A stretch of DNA of 64,000 bases, from the NCBI GenBank assembly GCA_024742355.1, contig JANSYM010000004.1, positions 248,001 to 312,000 on the forward strand. The letters run 5' to 3'. The stretch is from Hyphomonadaceae bacterium. GTDB taxonomy: Bacteria; Pseudomonadota; Alphaproteobacteria; Caulobacterales; Hyphomonadaceae. The notes beneath the pieces were generated by a model. It saw nothing but the letters and a program-made list of their open reading frames with translations, was not told the origin of the DNA and ran no database searches. The translations under genes and the position numbers were made by a program. Positions 55,420 to 64,000 of this stretch are shown one piece after another. How positions within the stretch are numbered: the stretch's first letter is position 1; each line of letters starts with the position of its first letter.

Positions 55420-56718
55420 ATGGCTCGTTGGCTCAAAGAAGGGATTGATCCCGACATCAAACAGAAGGCCGATGCGCAAGTGCGCAAGACGGTCGAGGAC
55501 ATCCTCGAGGACATTGATGCGCGTGGGGACGCGGCGGTTCGGGACCTGTCCGAGAAGTTCGATAAATGGAGCCCTGAAAGCTATCGCCTGTCACGCGACG
55601 AGATTGATGCCTGTTACAAAGAGCTCGACGAGCAGGCGATCAGCGACATCCGATTTGCGCAAGAACAGGTGCGCAACTTCGCCCAAATCCAGAAAGATGC
55701 CTTGCGCGACGTCGAAGTCGAGACGCTGCCTGGGGTTACGCTCGGCCACAAGAATGTGCCGGTGAATTCGGTCGGCTGTTACATCCCGGGCGGCAAATAC
55801 CCGCTCATCGCGTCGGCGCACATGAGCGTCGTCACCGCGAAGGTCGCCGGGGTGCCACGCATCATCGCGACCGCGCCGCCTTTCGAAGGGCGGCCGCATC
55901 CTGCCATTGTCGTCGCCATGGATATGGCGGGCGCTGATGAGATCTACTCCCTCGGCGGTGTCCAGGGCATTGGCGCCATGGCGATCGGGACAGAGACGAT
56001 TGCGCCAGTCGACATGATTGTCGGGCCTGGCAACGCGTATGTGGCCGAAGCGAAGCGGCAATTGTTCGGGCGCGTCGGAATCGATTTGTTCGCTGGACCG
56101 ACAGAGACCTTGATCATCGCTGATGAAACTGTCGATGAGGATTTCTGTGCCGCCGACTTGTTAGGGCAGGCCGAGCACGGACCGACCTCCCCGGCGATCC
56201 TACTGACCAATTCCGAAGGCCTCGCCAAGCGCACAATGGAAGCGGTGGAGCGGCAACTCGAATGGCTGCCAACTGCAGACGTCGCGGGAGAGGCCTGGCG
56301 TGAATATGGACAAGTCATCGTCTGCGACTCGTACGAAGAGATGGTCGAGGTTGCTGACGAAATCGCCTCCGAACATGTTCAGGTCATGACTGAGGATCCA
56401 GACTATTTCCTCGACAACATGACCAATTATGGCGCTCTGTTCCTGGGGCAGGAAACCAATGTCTCATATGGCGACAAGGTCATCGGCACCAATCACACGC
56501 TGCCGACCATGAAAGCCGCCCGCTATACAGGTGGTCTTTGGGTTGGTAAGTTCATCAAAACTTGCACTTTCCAACGCGCGACGCGGGAAGCTTCTGTAAT
56601 GGTTGGGGAATATTGTTCGCGTCTTTGCGCTTTAGAAGGGTTTGCAGGTCATAAAGAACAGGCAGATATCCGTGTGAGGCGCTATGGCCAACAACCCGCG
56701 CAAAAACAAACCGTCTGA
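55420..56718 (+). CDS. Histidinol-dehydrogenase-family protein (catabolic paralogue, HpsN-like)
   Basis: 432 aa; [26 protein letters not shown]-type region ([10 protein letters not shown]), [39 protein letters not shown]; lies in a catabolic cluster, not a his operon. Confidence 0.88.
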   Translation: MARWLKEGIDPDIKQKADAQVRKTVEDILEDIDARGDAAVRDLSEKFDKWSPESYRLSRDEIDACYKELDEQAISDIRFAQEQVRNFAQIQKDALRDVEVETLPGVTLGHKNVPVNSVGCYIPGGKYPLIASAHMSVVTAKVAGVPRIIATAPPFEGRPHPAIVVAMDMAGADEIYSLGGVQGIGAMAIGTETIAPVDMIVGPGNAYVAEAKRQLFGRVGIDLFAGPTETLIIADETVDEDFCAADLLGQAEHGPTSPAILLTNSEGLAKRTMEAVERQLEWLPTADVAGEAWREYGQVIVCDSYEEMVEVADEIASEHVQVMTEDPDYFLDNMTNYGALFLGQETNVSYGDKVIGTNHTLPTMKAARYTGGLWVGKFIKTCTFQRATREASVMVGEYCSRLCALEGFAGHKEQADIRVRRYGQQPAQKQTV

Positions 56719-57757
56719 AACAGACGATAATGTCATTCCGCTGATCAAAGGTCGGCGCGCGACGTCATACGATGTTGCGCGTTTGGCCGGCGTATCGCAA
56801 TCGGCCGTGTCGCGGTGCTTTAAGCCCGGTTCGAGCATCTCCTCCAAGATGCGCGAACGGGTCATGAAAGCAGCCAAGGAGCTGGAATATCAGCCCAATG
56901 CCATCGCACGTGGGTTGATTACGCAGCGCTCAAACCTGGTCGCGGTCCTCGTGTCCGGACGGTTGAATCTCTACTACCCGGAAGTGCTGTTCAAGATCAC
57001 CGAGGAACTCTCTGCCGCGGGTCTAAGGGCTTTGTTGTTCACCGTAGAGAATGAAGAAGACACCGAAATGGTCATCGAGCAGGCCTGGCAGTTCCAGGTC
57101 GATGGCGTCATTTCCGCGTCTCACATGTCGCAGGACCAATACAAGATCCTGGAGAAACGGCAGATTCCCGTCGTGTTCTTCAATCGCTATTTTGCTGATC
57201 ACCCGAATACCGTCGTCTATTGTGACCCGGCCGAGCAGGTGAACGAACTGGTCGCGCAACTGAGCGCGCTCGGGCACCGCCGTGCGGCCGTTATCACGGG
57301 CCCGTCGGAGAATATGGTCAGTCGGGAACGCACGATACGCGTACAAGGTAGTCTGGCCCAATTTGGAATCGAGATCGTCGCTCAGGCTCAAGGTGACTTT
57401 ACCTATGAGAGCGGCGCGTCTGGCCTACAGGAGATCAAAGCGCAATCAGCAGACGCGATGCCGAGCCTGGTCATTTGCATCAATGACATGATGGCGATGG
57501 GGTGCATGGACGAGGCCCAATCCGTGCTGGGACTTTCGGTGCCCGATGAGCTCTCGATAGTCGGCTTTGACGGCATCGGGATGGGCCAGTTTGCGAGCTA
57601 TGAGCTGACCACAATCAGACAACCGATCGGTCGCATGTCTGAGGCCGCTGTGAAGATGATTACCGACCGCGTCGAGCGGCCGGATCAATCGCACGAGAAG
57701 CGTGTTTTTGAAGGCGCGGTTATTCCTGGCGGATCTATTGCTCGCGCGCCCACATAA
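56684..57757 (+). CDS. LacI-family transcriptional regulator
   Basis: 357 aa; [55 protein letters not shown]; overlaps the HisD-like gene end. Confidence 0.95.
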   Translation: MANNPRKNKPSETDDNVIPLIKGRRATSYDVARLAGVSQSAVSRCFKPGSSISSKMRERVMKAAKELEYQPNAIARGLITQRSNLVAVLVSGRLNLYYPEVLFKITEELSAAGLRALLFTVENEEDTEMVIEQAWQFQVDGVISASHMSQDQYKILEKRQIPVVFFNRYFADHPNTVVYCDPAEQVNELVAQLSALGHRRAAVITGPSENMVSRERTIRVQGSLAQFGIEIVAQAQGDFTYESGASGLQEIKAQSADAMPSLVICINDMMAMGCMDEAQSVLGLSVPDELSIVGFDGIGMGQFASYELTTIRQPIGRMSEAAVKMITDRVERPDQSHEKRVFEGAVIPGGSIARAPT

Positions 57758-57761
57758 GCGT

Positions 57762-57777
57762 ATGACTTCGAATGCAT
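57762..57777. promoter_or_regulatory. LacI-type operator D (ATGACTTCGAATGCAT)
   Basis: Core GACTTCGAATGC conserved; immediately upstream of the MetE-like gene. Confidence 0.7.
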
Positions 57778-57794
57778 ATTCGGAGTGAAACGCT

Positions 57795-58949
57795 ATGAAA
57801 ACCAGCCAGGATCGAATTCTCACGACGCATGTCGGCAGTCTGCCAAGATCGAAAAAGGTCACCGACCTGGTGTTCGCGCACGAGGCAGGCGAGGACCTGG
57901 ACGAGAAGACGTTCGATGCCACTATCTCGGAGGCGGTTGCGCATACGGTGAACCGGCAAAGACAGGCTTCGGTTGATATCGTCAGCGACGGCGAGATGAG
58001 CAAGATCTCCTATGCGACGTATATCAAGGATCGCATTACCGGATTTGATGGCGATAGCCCACGGCGCGCGCCCGCAGATCTTGAAGAGTTCCCTGGATTT
58101 CTCGAACGGCAGGCAAAGGGTGGGGGGACGCCAACCTATCGGCGGCCAAAATGCGTCGGCGAGATCAAGGTTAAAAGCATGGCCCCGCTGGAAGCCGATC
58201 TGAAGCATTTCTCTGCGGCGCTAACTGGTGCAGGTCACAGCGACAGTTTCATGAACGCCGCGAGCCCAGGGGTCATCGCGCTGTTTCAGCCGAACGAGCA
58301 CTACGCCACTCAGGATGAATATCTGGAAGCTCTGGCAGAAGCCATGCGCCCCGAATATGAGGCCATCGTCGAGGCGGGGCATATCCTGCAGCTCGATACG
58401 CCGGACCTGGGGCTCGGGCGGCACATGATGTTCAAGGACAAGCCACTCGAGGACTATCACCGCCTGGCCAGCCAGCATGTCGAGGTCCTCAACCACGCAC
58501 TTCGCAACGTGCCGGGTGATCGCGTGCGCATGCACATTTGCTGGGGCAATTATGAGGGCCCGCACCACTGCGACGCGCCGATGGAAGACGTATTGCCGGT
58601 CGCCTTGAAGGCGAAACCGCAGGCGCTCCTGTTCGAGAACGCTAATCCGCGCCACGGGCATGAATGGACGGCATTCGTTGATGCCGAGAAACGCGGTGAG
58701 CTGAAGGACAAAATCCTCATCCCCGGCGTGATCGACTCGACCACAAATTTTATTGAGCACCCTGAGCTTGTGGCGCAGCGGATCGAGCGTTTCACCGACA
58801 TCGTCGGCAAGGAGCGCGTGATTGCAGGCACCGATTGCGGCTTCTCGACCTTTGCTGGATTTGGCGCCGTCGACGAGGATATCGTCTATGCCAAGCTCAA
58901 GACCTTGGCAGAGGGCGCCGAGATCGCCTCAAGCAGGCTTTGGTCATGA
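57795..58949 (+). CDS. Cobalamin-independent methionine synthase (MetE C-terminal)-like protein
   Basis: 384 aa; ILTTHVGSLPRS, RMHICWGNYEGPHHCD (HxC), ERVIAGTDCGFSTFAGFG (third Cys). Confidence 0.88.
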   Translation: MKTSQDRILTTHVGSLPRSKKVTDLVFAHEAGEDLDEKTFDATISEAVAHTVNRQRQASVDIVSDGEMSKISYATYIKDRITGFDGDSPRRAPADLEEFPGFLERQAKGGGTPTYRRPKCVGEIKVKSMAPLEADLKHFSAALTGAGHSDSFMNAASPGVIALFQPNEHYATQDEYLEALAEAMRPEYEAIVEAGHILQLDTPDLGLGRHMMFKDKPLEDYHRLASQHVEVLNHALRNVPGDRVRMHICWGNYEGPHHCDAPMEDVLPVALKAKPQALLFENANPRHGHEWTAFVDAEKRGELKDKILIPGVIDSTTNFIEHPELVAQRIERFTDIVGKERVIAGTDCGFSTFAGFGAVDEDIVYAKLKTLAEGAEIASSRLWS

Positions 58950-59698
58950 GCTTGAAGTCCGACCTGCGCGCCCAGCGACCGATGGTTGGGACATTCTTGA
59001 AGACGCCATCAGCCATGATCTGTGAGGTGCTGGGGCGCAGCGATCTTGATCTTGTATGCATCGATGCCGAACATTCGCCGTTCGACCGCCGCGATATCAA
59101 TGATTGTGTCCTGGCATTGAGTCATGTGAGCAAGCCCAGCCTGGTGCGGATCCCGGCAAATCGGCCGGAACATATTCTCAACGCGCTCGATTGCGGTGCA
59201 ACCGGGATTCTGGTGCCGCATGTGATCACGGGTGAAGACGCGGAGGCGCTGGCTGGAAACGCGCATTTTGGCTCGGGCCGCGGTTATGCCGGATCGACGC
59301 GCGCCGCCGGATATGGGGCACGCAAGATGGCGGAGCACAAAGCCAGAAGCGCCGAAGACACGGTCATTGTCGCGCAGATTGAAGACGCTGAGGCGCTGAA
59401 ACATCTGGACGACATGTTCGCGGTCGATGCGATTGATGCGTTTTTCATTGGGCGAGCAGATTTATCGGTGTCGCTTGGCGCGGATGGTCCCGATGATCCT
59501 GCCGTGGTTGAGGCGGTCGAGATGATTTGCACGAAAGGGCAGGCGGCTGGCGTGACGATTGGCATGTTTACCGGAAACTTGGACGAGTTGCCAAAATGGC
59601 GCAAAGCTGGCGCCAGTTTGTTCCTGCTCGGGTCCGATCACGGGTTCATGTTGTCAGGTGCAGCAGCTCTGACGGCAAATGTCCGTCGGCATTTTTAA
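58946..59698 (+). CDS. HpcH/HpaI aldolase family protein
   Basis: MVGTFLKTPSAMICEVLGRSDLDLVCIDAEHSPFDRRDI, ALDCGATGILVPHVITGEDA, FIGRADLSVSLG; ATGA overlap with the MetE-like gene. Confidence 0.92.
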   Translation: MSLKSDLRAQRPMVGTFLKTPSAMICEVLGRSDLDLVCIDAEHSPFDRRDINDCVLALSHVSKPSLVRIPANRPEHILNALDCGATGILVPHVITGEDAEALAGNAHFGSGRGYAGSTRAAGYGARKMAEHKARSAEDTVIVAQIEDAEALKHLDDMFAVDAIDAFFIGRADLSVSLGADGPDDPAVVEAVEMICTKGQAAGVTIGMFTGNLDELPKWRKAGASLFLLGSDHGFMLSGAAALTANVRRHF

Positions 59699-60591
59699 AG
59701 ACGGTAGAAATCTTCGGCCACGGTTCGGAACATCGCGTCACGTTCTTCACGTGAATAGACCTCGCAGATGTTGAGGTAAGCGCCGATGGTTTCCTCATAG
59801 CTGGCATAGAGTTTGTCGACCGGGAAATTCGATCCAAAAGCGCATCGTTCAGGGCCAAATATCTCGATGACCCTGTGGATAAGCGGCGCGATGCTGTCTT
59901 GTGTCCAGCCATGATCAAACATGCCGAACCCTGAAATCTTGCAAATCAGATTTGGCAAGTCTGCCAGCGCTTGAAGGCCTTGCTTCCATTCGCTGATGCT
60001 GTCGGGGTCGAATGCGCTGAGGGACCCGCAATGACAGAGTGCGACCTTGAGATCAGGCACTTCGGAGAACAGTGAAGCTGCCGCTTGCATGAGCGGCGGT
60101 GTTAGCTGAAGGTCGAATGAGAGTAACTTGTCGCTCAATACCTGGAGGCCACGCTTGAAACGTGGGTCGCCGAGCAGACTGGAGGTGCCGGTTTTGCGGT
60201 CTTCTTCGGCGCTGCGTCCGATGATTTGCCTGACGCCGCGCACGCCCGCGTGGGATGCATGCGCGTCAACGTCCTCCGAGACCGCGTCCTTCGTCAAATC
60301 GCAAAACGGGATAATCGCCGTCGGCAAGCCATGCTCGCTGGATTGCTGTTGCAGCCAGGCCGTTTCATTCAGGCTGTCATCCACCTCAACACCGACCTGA
60401 ATGTGGACCGTTTTCCTGACGGGCAGGGACCCAAAATCTGCTCTCAGGTCTTTGACATGGTAATTCTTCTGGATGGGCGCAGGATCGCCGAAGAACCGAA
60501 CCACGCCGCGCTCTGCCAACCAGGTATGTCGACACGCGTCCAGATCCCACAAATGGTGATGAGCGTCGACAATGTAGGGAAGGTCATCCAC
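59695..60591 (-). CDS. Amidohydrolase-family (TIM-barrel, lactonase-like) protein
   Basis: IVDAHHHLWDLDACRHTWL, FGSNFPVDKLY; probable GTG start at 60591, overlapping the upstream gene. Confidence 0.88.
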   Translation of the reverse strand: MDDLPYIVDAHHHLWDLDACRHTWLAERGVVRFFGDPAPIQKNYHVKDLRADFGSLPVRKTVHIQVGVEVDDSLNETAWLQQQSSEHGLPTAIIPFCDLTKDAVSEDVDAHASHAGVRGVRQIIGRSAEEDRKTGTSSLLGDPRFKRGLQVLSDKLLSFDLQLTPPLMQAAASLFSEVPDLKVALCHCGSLSAFDPDSISEWKQGLQALADLPNLICKISGFGMFDHGWTQDSIAPLIHRVIEIFGPERCAFGSNFPVDKLYASYEETIGAYLNICEVYSREERDAMFRTVAEDFYRL

Positions 60592-61651
60592 GCGCGTATC
60601 TCGCGGTCGCAATTTGTCGGCGCAGGGCAATATCGTCCCAAATGGTGATCTGCTCGCGTACCCGGCCATTCATGACGCGGAACTGGGTCACGCCGAGAAT
60701 GTAGACGGGGGCGTCGCTTGGCGCGCCATAACGACCTGCGCCGCTATGCGTGCCGGTTGCGGTCCAGCGGACAGACACATCGCGCGCGTCTCCGAGATAA
60801 GGAATCTCCGCGACATGATCCACGGCGACTTTCAGGTCTGGAAAAGCCTTCAAGAGGTCCCCGCACCAGGCCGCAATCTGGTCTGGACCATACAAAGAAA
60901 CATCACCCGGAAATTGAGCGGCCGTTCGGAAATCATAGTGTGACTTCAGGGCGTTCTGACCTGCACGGGAAAGACTGGCGCGCAGCGCATTAATCGCGAC
61001 CTCGGAAGCTGCGTCGAGCGCTCCGTTCCACGCATCTCCGCTCAACGTAGCTGCACGATTGTCCGCGTGAAAATCAATAAGGCTGAACCCGTTGACCGTG
61101 TCAGTCTGCGCTTGCTCCTTCGCGACGCGATCCGGCTCAAAACCAAGCTGCATGACCGCTGCGAGATTGTCCCGCACCAGCCATTCTTCGATGACTTTAT
61201 TGTCTTTGCAGAGGCATTCGGCGATCGTCTGAATCCGGATTTGGCGGCCAGTCACCGGACCAAACTCACTCGGTCCCTCATTGGTCATTTTTGAGGTGAT
61301 CAGGTGCGAAGAGTAGAACGCGCCGTCGCCTTCATCCGACCAGATGACATTGTCGGCATCGAGACGACGATCGGGAAATGCCTCGAGGGTCGCCCTGGTG
61401 TTATCGACCACCGTCTGGGCGCCGCTAATGTCGCCAGCCATCGTATGGATCGCGCAGTCAGCAGCGTACCAGTCCAGGCACTTTTCGACGTCTCGATCAT
61501 GCCAGATCCGCTCTGTGATGCGGATGATGTAGTGCGGGAAATCCACGAATTCCGCGTCGAATCCCGGAAGCTCCATGCGCCGCTCCGGACCCGGGGACAT
61601 CATCTCTGCAATATCAGTCGTGGCGACATGTGTGATGGGTTTGCTGCTCAT
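60584..61651 (-). CDS. Tandem SnoaL-like / NTF2-fold (ester cyclase-like) protein
   Basis: 355 aa with two related halves: ...WHDRDVEKCLDWYAADCAIHTMAG... and ...LYGPDQIAAWCGDLLKAFPDLKVAVDHVAEIPYLGDARDVSVRWTATGTHSGA. Confidence 0.78.
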   Translation of the reverse strand: MSSKPITHVATTDIAEMMSPGPERRMELPGFDAEFVDFPHYIIRITERIWHDRDVEKCLDWYAADCAIHTMAGDISGAQTVVDNTRATLEAFPDRRLDADNVIWSDEGDGAFYSSHLITSKMTNEGPSEFGPVTGRQIRIQTIAECLCKDNKVIEEWLVRDNLAAVMQLGFEPDRVAKEQAQTDTVNGFSLIDFHADNRAATLSGDAWNGALDAASEVAINALRASLSRAGQNALKSHYDFRTAAQFPGDVSLYGPDQIAAWCGDLLKAFPDLKVAVDHVAEIPYLGDARDVSVRWTATGTHSGAGRYGAPSDAPVYILGVTQFRVMNGRVREQITIWDDIALRRQIATARYARG

Positions 61652-61659
61652 AAGTGTCC

Positions 61660-62391
61660 CTATTGGGCGGTCCAGCCGCCATCAACAACCAGCGAATGGC
61701 CGGTGATCATTTTACCTGCAGGCCCGCACAGATACAGTACGGCCTGAGCGATGTCTTCCGTGCTGGCCACTGTGCCGAGCGGGATCATCCGTTTCACAAA
61801 AGCCGAAAAGTCCGGATCATCGAGCATCGGCCGGGTCATCGGAGTTTCGACAAAAGTCGGTGCGACCGAGTTCACGCGGATACCACGCGCCGCAAGTTCG
61901 ACCGCCATGGCTTTTGTCAGCCCCTCGATCGCATGCTTGGTCATGCAATAGACGGTTCGGTTGGGCGAGCCGACATGTCCCATCTGAGAGCTGATATGCA
62001 CGACTCGGCCGCCATCCGGCATCGCGTTCAAACTTGCGCGAGAAACCCGGTAAGTGGTGCGAACGTTCAGATCGAGCATCAAGTCGAGCTCGTCATCTGT
62101 TACCGCTTCCATTGGCTTGGGGACATTGGTGCCGACATTGTTGACCAGAATGTCGATCCTGTCCTGATCGTTGAGAAAAGTCAGAAGATCATCCGAGGCG
62201 GCATCGCCCGCCCACGGGCTGCAGCGCTCCGGGTAGGCGGCAACAAGTTCGTCCAGCGCTTCGGAGGGCCGCGCGATCGGAATGATTTCGGCACCGGCGG
62301 CATGCAGGGTTTCGCAGATCGCGCGGCCGATGCCGCGGCTGGCACCGGTTATGACGGCGCGTTTACCTATCAAGTCCTGATTCATGACCAC
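61660..62391 (-). CDS. SDR-family oxidoreductase
   Basis: 243 aa; AVITGASRGIGRAICETL, ILVNNVGTNVP, YCMTKHAIEGLTKAMAVELAARGIRVNSVAPTFVETPM. Confidence 0.95.
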   Translation of the reverse strand: MVMNQDLIGKRAVITGASRGIGRAICETLHAAGAEIIPIARPSEALDELVAAYPERCSPWAGDAASDDLLTFLNDQDRIDILVNNVGTNVPKPMEAVTDDELDLMLDLNVRTTYRVSRASLNAMPDGGRVVHISSQMGHVGSPNRTVYCMTKHAIEGLTKAMAVELAARGIRVNSVAPTFVETPMTRPMLDDPDFSAFVKRMIPLGTVASTEDIAQAVLYLCGPAGKMITGHSLVVDGGWTAQ

Positions 62392-63374
62392 GCGATCGCC
62401 GGCGCCTCGTCACCACCCCGGACCGCAACGAGCCGCGCGCCGCTATCATGAGCATTGGTCAGGCTTCGATGCGCCCCGATTGGGAACGTGATGGTATCAC
62501 CAGCCGTCAGGATGGTTTTCTCATCATCAATCGTGACGATCACTTTGCCAGAGTGAACGAAGTATACATCGGGACCGTCCAGGCGGTGCGCCGGAATGGC
62601 GGCACCCGGAGCGATCTCGATTTCGCTGAGTGTGAAGCCGTGGCTCCAGTCGATCGGCTTTGGCCCTATCAGCTGAGTCTCTGTCACGCCCGACAGGCTG
62701 TTGAAGGGGCCGAAACTGATGCTGGCACCCGACCGGATCACGCACGCTTCCAGTTCGGCGTCCGAGAAGACATCAAGCGCTGAGATCTGGCGCTCACTTG
62801 TCACCGGCATGGGTGATTTTCCAGCCGGAACGGTCTCGCCCTTATTGGTGTCGATCAGCATGCCGTCTTCAAGTAGGATCAATCCATAGTCTTGCGCCAT
62901 GTCGAAGACCTTTGGCGCCCAGAGGACGCGGCCAGGGTCATCGCCGCCGAGTACGGCCCAGAGATAACCGGTATCCTCGCCAATATTGGTGAACCCCCGG
63001 AAGACATTGGTTGGAATCGAGATCATGTCGCCGGGCGACAGGCAAATTTGTGCGTCATCAGCATGTTCACCGAGATCAAACCGCCATTGCCCGGCATGGA
63101 CAAAAAACACCTCCACCGTGTCATGACTATGCTGAGAATTCGTGCAGGCTGGCGGTTGCCGAGCGCCGCCAATATTGAAGCCATGCGGTTCGGCAATGTG
63201 AACATGCTGGTTGGGGTTTTCTGAGACGCCCGGCCCAATGATCGTAAAGTTTTCTTTCTTGTCAGACCCAGGTGTGCGCGTGTCGATAAACGCGTCCAGG
63301 CAAGGGGCCAGGTCAGCGTAGCGGACGATACGATCTTCAATTCGCTGGCGTGCTGAAGCGATGCTCTCAGACAT
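62382..63374 (-). CDS. Bicupin-domain protein
   Basis: 330 aa; cupin 1 HSHDTVEVFFVHAGQWRFDLG..LSPGDMISIPTNVFRGFTN, cupin 2 IPAHRLDGPDVYFVHSGKVIVTIDDEKTILTAGDTITFPIGAHRSLTN. Confidence 0.87.
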   Translation of the reverse strand: MSESIASARQRIEDRIVRYADLAPCLDAFIDTRTPGSDKKENFTIIGPGVSENPNQHVHIAEPHGFNIGGARQPPACTNSQHSHDTVEVFFVHAGQWRFDLGEHADDAQICLSPGDMISIPTNVFRGFTNIGEDTGYLWAVLGGDDPGRVLWAPKVFDMAQDYGLILLEDGMLIDTNKGETVPAGKSPMPVTSERQISALDVFSDAELEACVIRSGASISFGPFNSLSGVTETQLIGPKPIDWSHGFTLSEIEIAPGAAIPAHRLDGPDVYFVHSGKVIVTIDDEKTILTAGDTITFPIGAHRSLTNAHDSGARLVAVRGGDEAPAIAWS

Positions 63375-63410
63375 AGGGATTATCCTTCTCTGAGCTTATG
63401 CATACTCAAT

Positions 63411-63426
63411 TTGCATTCGAAGTCAA
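63411..63426. promoter_or_regulatory. LacI-type operator E (TTGCATTCGAAGTCAA)
   Basis: Identical to A2; upstream of the bicupin operon and overlapping the stop codon of the gene at 63423. Confidence 0.8.
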
Positions 63427-64000
63427 TTTGCGTTTTTGACCAGCTTTAATGCGCAATTTCCGGTCTTGGTCGCGCGCCCTCCGGGCAGGTTCAGCAATTC
63501 CAGCAGAGCGGCTGATACCAGGTCAGGTTGTTCCAGGGTCGAGATGTGACCACAGGCGTCAATCACACGGAGTTCGGCGCCTGCGATCCGCTCCGCAATC
63601 TCGCGATGTCGGTCGACCGGGCAGACCGTGTCATCGGCTCCAGCCATCAAAAGTGTTGGGCAGTGAATTTGATCGACATGGTCCAGATAGGACCGCCGAA
63701 TGGTCAAAGCCATTGTCTGACGACAAAACACATCTTCGCCCAGGTCGACGCCCATATTTTCAAGTATCCGAAGTCGACCCTCGGTGCGATTGACCGGTGC
63801 CAGATATTGCGGTTTCAGTTCTTCACGCAGGACGAGATCGAGTTCGCCCGCCGCAACGCGCCCAAGTTGTTTCTTCCTCGCCGCGCCGGCGGCGTCTGCT
63901 CGCGCTGTGGTATTCAACAGGGCGAGATGCGTAATCCGGTCCGGCGCCTGACGACAGAGTTCCAAGGCCACGATACCGCCCATGGACAGCCCAATCGCGG
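63423..64000 (-). CDS. Alpha/beta hydrolase (PcaD-like), N-terminus beyond window end
   Basis: Reads ...MGGIVALELCRQAPDRITHLALLNTTARAD..., CPTLLMAGADDTVCPVDRHREIAERIAGAELRVIDACGHISTLEQPD. Confidence 0.9.
   Translation of the reverse strand, partial: AIGLSMGGIVALELCRQAPDRITHLALLNTTARADAAGAARKKQLGRVAAGELDLVLREELKPQYLAPVNRTEGRLRILENMGVDLGEDVFCRQTMALTIRRSYLDHVDQIHCPTLLMAGADDTVCPVDRHREIAERIAGAELRVIDACGHISTLEQPDLVSAALLELLNLPGGRATKTGNCALKLVKNAN

Overview
This 64 kb window looks like an alphaproteobacterial chromosome (a Hyphomonadaceae/Caulobacterales-type relative is my inference from gene content). No rRNA, tRNA, CRISPR array, integrase or intact transposase was recognised. Main blocks: (1) ~0-17 kb, a respiratory nitrate reductase locus: truncated Crp/Fnr regulator, two NarK transporters, narGHJ, an outer-membrane porin gene inserted between narJ and narI, narI, a parvulin-type PPIase, two hemerythrin genes, mobA, hemN and a diiron ferritin-like gene. 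Three good FNR/DNR-type boxes are present. (2) 17-19.5 kb, acyl-CoA dehydrogenase plus Zn-alcohol dehydrogenase. (3) 19.5-30 kb, a type I secretion ABC/HlyD pair with a 2459-aa RTX/Calx-beta giant protein that carries three copies of a ~135-aa module. (4) 30.5-36 kb, TonB receptor, sulfotransferase-like gene and tryptophan-halogenase-family gene. (5) 36-40 kb, CoA-thioester metabolism genes. (6) 40-41.5 kb, apparently decayed, chimeric gene fragments. (7) 41.7-44.7 kb, an HxlR-type regulator with a VOC protein, then a Cys-rich MarR regulator divergent from a periplasmic protein/redoxin operon with a clear operator in the promoter spacer. (8) 45-48.5 kb, a fused E1 alpha/beta dehydrogenase translationally coupled to a FabD-like acyltransferase that appears to lack the malonyl-binding Arg, next to a glutaryl-CoA dehydrogenase remnant. 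(9) 49.5-64 kb, a large catabolic regulon (TonB receptor, lipoprotein hydrolase, SSS symporter, HisD-like dehydrogenase, LacI regulator, MetE-like protein, HpcH/HpaI aldolase, amidohydrolase, double SnoaL protein, SDR, bicupin, alpha/beta hydrolase). Its promoters share a recurring TTGCATTCGAAKKCAA operator at six sites. I regard this regulon as the best candidate for an undescribed system.
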